Below are positions 1-6,400 of a stretch of DNA of 6,556 nt, piece after piece. This DNA is from Lentisphaeria bacterium (lineage in GTDB: Bacteria; Verrucomicrobiota; Lentisphaeria; Oligosphaerales; JAFGRS01). The translations under genes were made by a program, and so were the position numbers. Position 1 is the first letter of the stretch, and each line of letters opens with the position of its first letter. The notes under the pieces are model-generated. The model was not told the origin of the DNA, did no database searches, and worked only from the letters and a program-made list of their open reading frames with translations. The stretch spans positions 1-6,556 of the forward strand of contig JAFGRS010000939.1 in assembly GCA_016935045.1 (NCBI GenBank), read 5' to 3'.

Positions 1-208
1 GGCGCGCACGGGCCCCCTCCAACCGAATCGGCGCTCCACTGCCGCAAGGACAGTGGCGGCGGGAACCGATTTGCCGGATCCTGGAACAGCCCCCTCTCGG
101 ACAGGGCTGACGAAAACCCTCTCGGAACAAGGCGTTTGCATGGGAGATTCCCCGGATGTACCGTATGCCTTGGTCTACCTGGAACCGGGAATGTCGAGGT
201 CCTCTCCT

Positions 209-230
209 CACCTCTCGTGCCGTAGAGGTG
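209..230 (+). other. Hairpin in the 5' leader
   Basis: CACCTCT at 209-215 and AGAGGTG at 224-230 are perfect reverse complements, giving a 7-bp stem with an 8-base loop. It lies about 100 bases before the start codon of the large gene and has no T-run after it, so it is not a classical intrinsic terminator. It may be part of a structured mRNA leader. A chance inverted repeat in GC-rich DNA is also possible. Confidence 0.4.
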
Positions 231-290
231 TACGCCTTGGGGACGATCCATGCCGTGCCGGAGGCGGGGCAGGTCAGGGGGTGCGTCTTC

Positions 291-307
291 GGTCCGTTTT
301 CGGAACC
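291..307 (+). other. Tetraloop hairpin just before the ribosome binding site
   Basis: GGTCCG (291-296), loop TTTT (297-300) and CGGAACC (301-307) pair as a 6-bp stem with one bulged A at 305. The stem ends 6 bases before the purine-rich Shine-Dalgarno tract that begins at 314. A stable stem this close could affect ribosome access or protect the mRNA 5' side. That role is inference; only the pairing is seen. Confidence 0.4.
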
Positions 308-313
308 AGGCGT

Positions 314-322
314 GGAGAGGAG
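314..322 (+). promoter_or_regulatory. Strong Shine-Dalgarno site deciding the start at 330
   Basis: The tract GGAGAGGAG contains AGGAG at 318-322, a near-perfect anti-Shine-Dalgarno match, with 7 bases to the ATG at 330. This spacing is optimal and, with the signal peptide that begins at that ATG, is the main reason to prefer it over the in-frame ATGs at 156 and 165. The ATG at 156 has only a weaker GGGAG (142-146) ahead of it. Confidence 0.85.
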
Positions 323-329
323 TCTTCCG

Positions 330-410
330 ATGTCTACCTGCGTCCCTGCCCGACTCGCGTCCTTCGTTGCCCTGTCCCTCCTCGGCCTCGGGTTTGCGAG
401 TGCCTTGGCC
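330..410 (+). other. Sec-type signal peptide (residues 1-27)
   Basis: The N-terminus has a short polar stretch with one positive residue (Arg8), a hydrophobic core from about Leu9 to Phe22 rich in Leu, Ala, Val and Gly, and a small-residue end Ala25-Leu26-Ala27 that fits the A-X-A rule of signal peptidase I. Cleavage would leave Thr28-Asp29 as the new N-terminus. No Cys stands at +1, so it is not a lipoprotein signal. It implies export by the Sec route, unlike type VI RHS effectors, which carry an N-terminal PAAR domain. Confidence 0.85.
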
Positions 411-3400
411 ACGGATGTCTCCGGTCCCATCGGGGTCGACACCGAGTGGATACCGGAGGGAAACCCGTACCGCCTCACCACCAACACCAGCGTGACCGCC
501 GGAGTGACGCTGACGATCCGGCCCGGGGTTGAGGTCCAGTTTGCGCACTACAACTCCCTCACGGTCGATGGCACACTGAACGCCGTGGGCACGCCGGAAA
601 GCCCCATCACCTTCGCCGGCACCACGGCCGAGGCGGGCTGGTGGCAGGCCATCCTTGTACAGAATGCCGGTTCGGCGGATCTGCAGTGGTGCCAGCTCTC
701 CCACGCGGGATACCATCTCAACGTCTGCCTCCACAAGCACGGCAGCGGTTCGCTGACCCTGAGGAACTGCACCGTCAGCGACACGGCCGGGACGGGGCTG
801 CTCATCTACCCCGGCTATTCGGCGTTTGTCTCCGCCGGCAATCGCTTTGTGGCCTGCAGTTCCTACGGGGTGTACCTGGCCCCCGGCGCCTCCTTTGACG
901 ACAACACCTCGGACTTCAGCGGCAATGGCGTTGATGTCTGCGTCCAAGGCGGCGGCCTGGCCGGCAACGTAACCTGGGGCCTCAAGCCGGAATACTCCTT
1001 CTACCTCCCAAGCAACGTGTCTGTTCCCCCGGGGGGGACTCTGACGATTCGGCCGGGAACGGTGGTGAAGATCGGCCAGTACAACGAGTTGGCCGTGGAT
1101 GGCGTGCTCCAGGCTTCCGGCACGGCGCTGGCGCCCATCCACTTCACGGACTGGCGCGATGACACGGTGGGCGGGGACGCCAACCATGACGGCAACGCCA
1201 CCCTTCCTGCCCCCGGCTGGTGGAAGCGTCTGCTGGTTCAGGGCGCCGGCTCGGCAGTCCTCGATCACTGCCATCTCGCCTACAGCGGCTACCACTACGG
1301 CTGCGGGCTGCAGAAGACCGGCAGCGGCACGCTCCAGGTCCGGGACTCCACCCTGCGTCGGGTATCCGGCTACGGAGCCTACATCAGCGTCAACACGGGC
1401 GCAACCGCCCTCGGAGACTCGCAGTTCGAGGACAACACGGCGTCCGGCCTCTACGTGAACGCCAGCCCGGTCACCGCAACCGGCTGCACCTTCGCCGACA
1501 ATGGGGACTACGGCGTGCTGCACGAGATCAACGACACCCTCGTCTACGCCGACAACACCTTCACGGGCAATGCCAAAGGCTGCGTCGGCGTGAATGGCGG
1601 CACCCTCAGCACCAGTGCGACCTGGACACGCGGTCAGGGCGACCCCTTCGTGCTGGTAGCGAGAGACCAGATCACCATCGCTGCCGCGGCGACCCTCACC
1701 ATCGAGCCCGGGGTCGAGGTCCGGTTCGCCCGCTACAACCGATTCTGGGTCGACGGCATCCTCGACGCCGTGGGCACGCCGGAGAGCCCCATCACCTTCG
1801 CCGGCACCACCGCCGAAGCGGGCTGGTGGTACGCCATGTACGTGCAGAACGCGGGCTCGGCCACCCTGCAATGGTGCCATTTCTCCCACGCGGGATACGA
1901 CAAGAAGATCTGCCTGTGGAAGACCGGCAGCGGCGCGCTGAGGCTGGAGAACTGCACCTTCAGCGCGAATGCGGGGAATTGCCTGGCGGTGTACCCGGGG
2001 TCTTCGTCCTTTGTCTCCGCCAACAACACCTTCACCGGGGGTGTAGCCGACAACGGTGTCTACGTCGCCATCGGCGCCTCGTTCGACGACAACACCTCGG
2101 ACTTCAGCGGCACCGGTAACGCGGTCCTCATCGAGGGGGGCACCCTCGGCGGCAACGTCACCTGGAATCTCAAGCCGGACTACTCGATGTACGTCTACAC
2201 CTCGGACGTGACCGTCGGCGCGGGAGCGACGTTGACCATCCGGCCCGGGACCGTGGTGAAAATCAGCCGATACACGACGCTCTGGGTCCACGGGACCCTC
2301 GACGCCCAGGGCACGGCCGCGGCCCCCATCCACTTCACGGACTGGCGCGACGACACCGTGGGCGGCGACGCCAACCACGATGGCGACGCCAGCACCCCGG
2401 CGCCGGCCTGGTGGGATGGCGTGGTGGTGCGCAACGCGGGCTCGGCGGTCCTCGATCACTGCCATCTCGCCTATGCCGGCTACGCGGACAGCACCGGCCT
2501 GCTGAAGACCGGCAGCGGCGACCTCACGGTTCGGAATACAACCCTCAGCCACCACCAGGGCGACGGCCTGCGGCTGGACGGCAGCACCGGCGTACACACG
2601 TTCTACCGCTGCGTCTTCCGCGACAACGGCTCCGGCTTCGGAGTGAGAAACCAGAGCGCACCATTGACCCTCGCCGCCTGCCAGCTTACCGGCAACTCCA
2701 ACTACGGGGCGTGGAATGAAGGGAGTTTCGACGTCGATGCCCGCAACTGCTGGTGGGGAAGCCCCACGGGGCCCTATCACCCCGCCCTGAATGCGGCCGG
2801 ACAGGGCGACCGGGTCAGCGACCGGGTGCTGTTCCAGCCGTGGCTGGGCAACGCCGGCCTCGGCACCATCATTGCCCCGGTGCTGTCGGGGACCCTCATG
2901 CAGGGCGACACCTTGCGTTTCCTGGCGGACCCCGGCGCCCAGGCCCCGGGCAACGCCTACGCCTGGGATTTCGGCGACGGGCGCAGCGCGGACGTCCTCA
3001 GCCCCGGCCTCGTCTCCTTCCCCTCGGCGGGCGTCCGGAGCGTGATCTTCGGCATCACCCGCAACGGCGTGCCCGATCCCGTCCCCGACAGCCGCATCAT
3101 CACCGTTGTCCCCGCGATGGCGGCGCCGGACCTGAAGATCACCGCCCTCACGGTTCCGCCACAACTCAGCCCGGGCGCCCTCTACAGCGTGAGCTACACG
3201 GTCAGCAACGTTGGCTCGGCCGCGGTTCCCGCAGAGGCCATCTGGACCGACGGGGTGTACCTGTCCGCGGACCCCTTCCTGGATGCCACGGATATCGCCC
3301 TGGGACGGACGACGGTTGCCAGCCCGCTGGCCTCCGGTGCGTCTTACGCAGGGACGTTCCACATACGGGTCAACGCGTCCCTGGAGGGTCAGGCGTACCT

Positions 3401-6400
3401 CATCGTCGCCGCGGACGACGGGTGGCAGATCCTTGACCACGTCCGCCTGAACGGGGAACGCGCCGGCGTCACCGACATCGCTATACCCATCTTGGTGGCC
3501 GGCACCCGGGTCAATGCCCAGTTCGCCGGGGCCACCGACACCGGACACACATACAAGATCCTCGTCGAAGCCGGTCAGAACCTGGCCCTCGCTTTCACCG
3601 GCGATGTCCGCGTCTATCTCCGCTTCGATGCCTTCCCGACGGTCGGGACCTATGACTTCATGGCGACGCCGGAAGACGGGGGCCGTCTCACCGTCGCAGT
3701 TCCCTATCCCGGCACGTGGTATGTTCTTGTGGTCCCCGTGTACCCGGCCGCGGGCACGGCCTACACGCTGGACCTGGACACAGCCGCGCTGATTGTGTCC
3801 TCGGTATCCCCCTCGATCCTTAGCAACGCGGTATCAACGATCGTCTCTGTCGAGGGTGCCGGCTTCGCCCCGGACGCGGTGGTGGACCTGCTTCCGGCAG
3901 CCGGCGGCGCGCCGGTGCCGGCCAGTGCGGTCCAGGTAGACACCGTCAGCCACCTGAGTGCGACCGTCGCCGCTGGGACCGTTCCCGCCGGGAGTTACCG
4001 CGTTCGCGTCACCAGCGCGGGGGTCAGCGCCGAAGCCCCTGGACTCCTGACCGTCACCGACGCGGGGGAGCCGCACTTCACCACCCGCATCACTCTCCCC
4101 GAACGGCTCGGCTACCACCAGCTTGCCACCCTCTACGTGGACTATGCCAACGAGGGCAACGCTCCCATGGCTGCGCCCCTGGTTATCGTCAGTGCCACCC
4201 AGAAAGGCCAGCCCGGGGCCCTTCTCACCCTCGAAGACCAGCGTCTTGCCGACGGCTTCTGGACCGCGGCCATGCCGCGGGGTTTCAGCAACTCGGTCGC
4301 CTTCCTGGCCGGCGGTTCTCTTCCCGGCGTGCTGCAACCCGGCGAGAACCATCGCGTGCCCATCTACTACGCCGGCTGGCAACAGCCCTGGGACTTCGCC
4401 TACCCGCCCTTCGATTTCCGGGTCGGGGCGATCTTCGCGGAGACCCCCGCGCCGGTCTCGTGGGACACCATGAAGGACGCCATGCGGCCCCCACACCTGA
4501 GCCCCGAAGCGTGGGATGTGCTCTTCCCCGCGCTTCGTGCCGAGATCGGTCCTACCTGGGGTGACCTGGTGGCGTACCTGGGCGAGAACGCTACCAGCCT
4601 CGCCGCCGTCGGCCGCGAGGTACGGGACCTGACCGCCCTTCTCGGCCTCGCCTACAGCCGGGCGGAGGGTGTCACGGTGGACCAGGCCATCACCCTCGAA
4701 GTGGATGCCGTCACCCGGACCCCCGGCCTCACCCTCGGCTTGGGACGGCTGTATCCCATCATGGTCTCCGAACGTCTGCGCCGGGGGTGCTTCGGGAGGG
4801 GGTGGGCATCCAACTGGGAGACCGAAGCCCAGCGGCACGCGGACGGCACCGTGATCATCCGCAGCCCGGGCTGGCAGCGGACCTTCCAGCCCGACAGTCG
4901 TGGCGGCTTCCTCCCCGGCCCCATGAACTCCGGCCGCCTGGCCGTGGCCGGTGACGGTTCGATCACCCTCGTTGAGACCAACGGCTGGCAGTATGCCTTC
5001 GCCGCCTCAGGCCGGCTCGAGTCGGTGTCCCACCCGCGCGGTGAGAGCATCTTCCTGACGTACACGGGCGACCGGCTCAGTGGCCTGACGCACTCCAACG
5101 GTCACGCCCTGGCCCTGGCCTACAACGAACCGGCGGGAACCCTCCGCAGCGTCACCGACGACCTCGGGGGCATCACGGCCTATGCCTATGACCCCACGGG
5201 GACCCTCCTCATGTCCACAACCCTCCCTGACGGCCAGGTCATCGCCTATGGCTACCACCTCAGTGCCAACCCGGCGGTGCATCAGGCTCTCGCCTCCATC
5301 GCCTATCCGGACGGCACGGTCGAACGATTCGAGTACGACGGCAACGGCCGCCTGTCACGGGTCGAAGACGGCACCGGTGCCGGTCTCGACTACGCCTATG
5401 AGGGCCTGGGCCTGGTGGCCCTTACGGACGCCCTGGGGCGACGCGCCGGAATCCGTCTCGACGAGCACGGCATCCCCATCACCTCGGTTCTGCCCGGCGG
5501 GGCCCTCTATCGCCACGCCGTGGGCGACCAGCTCTGCCTCGAGGAACGCCAGGATCCCGCCGGCCATACGGATCGCTTCACCTACGATGTCGCCGGTTCC
5601 CTGACCGCCCTGCGGGACGCCGTGGGTGCCCTCTCCCAGTTTACCTACGATCCCCTGTTCAGCCAAGTCGTCTCCTGCCGCGATGCCAAGGGCAACCGCA
5701 CCACCTATGAGCTGGATGCCCAGGGCCGGCTCACGCGCATCACCGATGCCGACGGCCAGACGCGTCGTTTCGAGTACGATGGGGCTGGGGATCTCCGTAG
5801 CGACACCAACCGCCGCGGGCAGCAGACTCAGTATGCCTACGACTCCGAGGGCCAACTTCTCGGCGCGGTCCTCCCCGACGGGACCCCCGTCACGTACACC
5901 CTCGATACGTTCGGCAACCTGGCCAGCGCCACGGACGCCGGCGGAACCATCGCGTTCGCCTATGACGAGGACCACCGCCCCGTCCGGGTGGACTATCCGG
6001 GAGGACTCTGGCTCGAATACGCCTACGACGACGCCGGGCGCCGAACTCTCCTGCGGGACCAGGACGGCAGAGAGGTCCGTTACACCTACGACGAGGCCGG
6101 ACGCCTCGCTGCGATCCGCGACGAAACGGATGCCCTGCTGACAGCGTATTCCTACGATGCCGTCGGGCGCCTCGTCCGGCAGGACAACGGTGACGGCTCC
6201 TACTCCCGGCACACCTTCGACACCGATGACCGGCTGACGTCCGTGACGCACCATCGACCCGATGGCAGCCTGATCTCGCGCTTCCTCGTCCACTACGACG
6301 GTGCGGGCGAACTCGTAGGCCTGGAGACACCCGAGGGACAGTGGACCTTTGCCTATGGCGGAGCCGGCAACCTCTCTGCGGCGACCTTCGTTGCCGTCGA

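Larger units (their letters stand above)
1..329. other. Upstream region and 5' leader without a convincing gene
   Basis: I find no gene I can support here. Forward frame 1 is open from the window edge to a TAG at 223-225. Its first 35 or so codons have G/C-rich third positions, so it could be the tail of an upstream gene, but the bias fades well before the stop and the peptide resembles nothing I know. The frame of the large gene has a TGA at 108-110 and then stays open. No promoter with good matches to -35/-10 or sigma-54 consensus stands out. The best sigma-70-like pair is TTGCAT (136-141) and TACCGT (159-164) with a 17-base gap, each matching only about 3 of 6 bases, too weak to call. Two hairpins in the second half are listed separately. 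Confidence 0.5.
411..2870 (+). other. Right-handed parallel beta-helix region (residues 28-847)
   Basis: The region is built of short beta coils with repeating phrases: an opening 'LTI(R/E)PG-x-x-V' followed by a 'V(D/H)G-x-L-x-A-x-GT' turn, 'P-I-x-F' strands, 'NAGSA' turns, K-(T/H)-GSG turns and N-x-T coil ends. These are typical of bacterial right-handed beta-helix proteins (pectate-lyase-like fold), often adhesins or polysaccharide-active proteins. The helix appears closed by NCWWGSPTGPYHP at residues 806-818, followed by a G-(Q)-GD-x-VSD-x-VLF-x-PWL phrase to about residue 841; this Trp-Trp-Gly-x-Pro-x-Gly-Pro block commonly marks the last coils in this family. No catalytic residue set of a lyase or hydrolase could be assigned, so an enzyme role is not claimed. 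Confidence 0.85.

Noticed and set aside
36..56. Inverted repeat CCACTG / CAGTGG as a terminator of an upstream gene
   Set aside because: The stem is only 6 bp with a 9-base loop and is followed by GC-rich sequence without a T-run, so it does not fit an intrinsic terminator.
122..164. Sigma-54 or sigma-70 promoter around TTGCA at 136-140
   Set aside because: The GG and GC elements are 12 bases apart instead of the 10 needed for sigma-54, and the sigma-70 hexamers match only about half of their consensus.
53..532. Forward open frame of 159 codons crossing the start of the large gene
   Set aside because: It overlaps the signal peptide and first coils of the large gene, has no good ribosome site, and its Arg/Pro/Cys-rich product after position 330 is a shadow. 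A real short gene before 330 cannot be fully excluded but has no support.
1220..2119. Forward open frame of 299 codons in another frame inside the beta-helix
   Set aside because: Extremely Arg-, His- and Gln-rich translation with no domain, overlapping clear beta-helix modules in the real frame.
447..2744. Repeats as a CRISPR array or mobile element
   Set aside because: The repeats are long, coding, in-frame and directly adjacent, without uniform spacers, terminal inverted repeats or a transposase.
3834..4838. Long open frame on the minus strand (334 codons)
   Set aside because: It lies fully inside the large forward gene, which shows recognisable domains there. Antisense open frames are common opposite GC-rich genes, and the translation is low-complexity Gly/Arg/Glu-rich without known motifs.
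5355..6293. Long open frame on the minus strand (312 codons) opposite the YD array
   Set aside because: Mirror of the repeated YD codons; its Val/Gly/Ile-rich translation follows from the reverse of the forward repeats.
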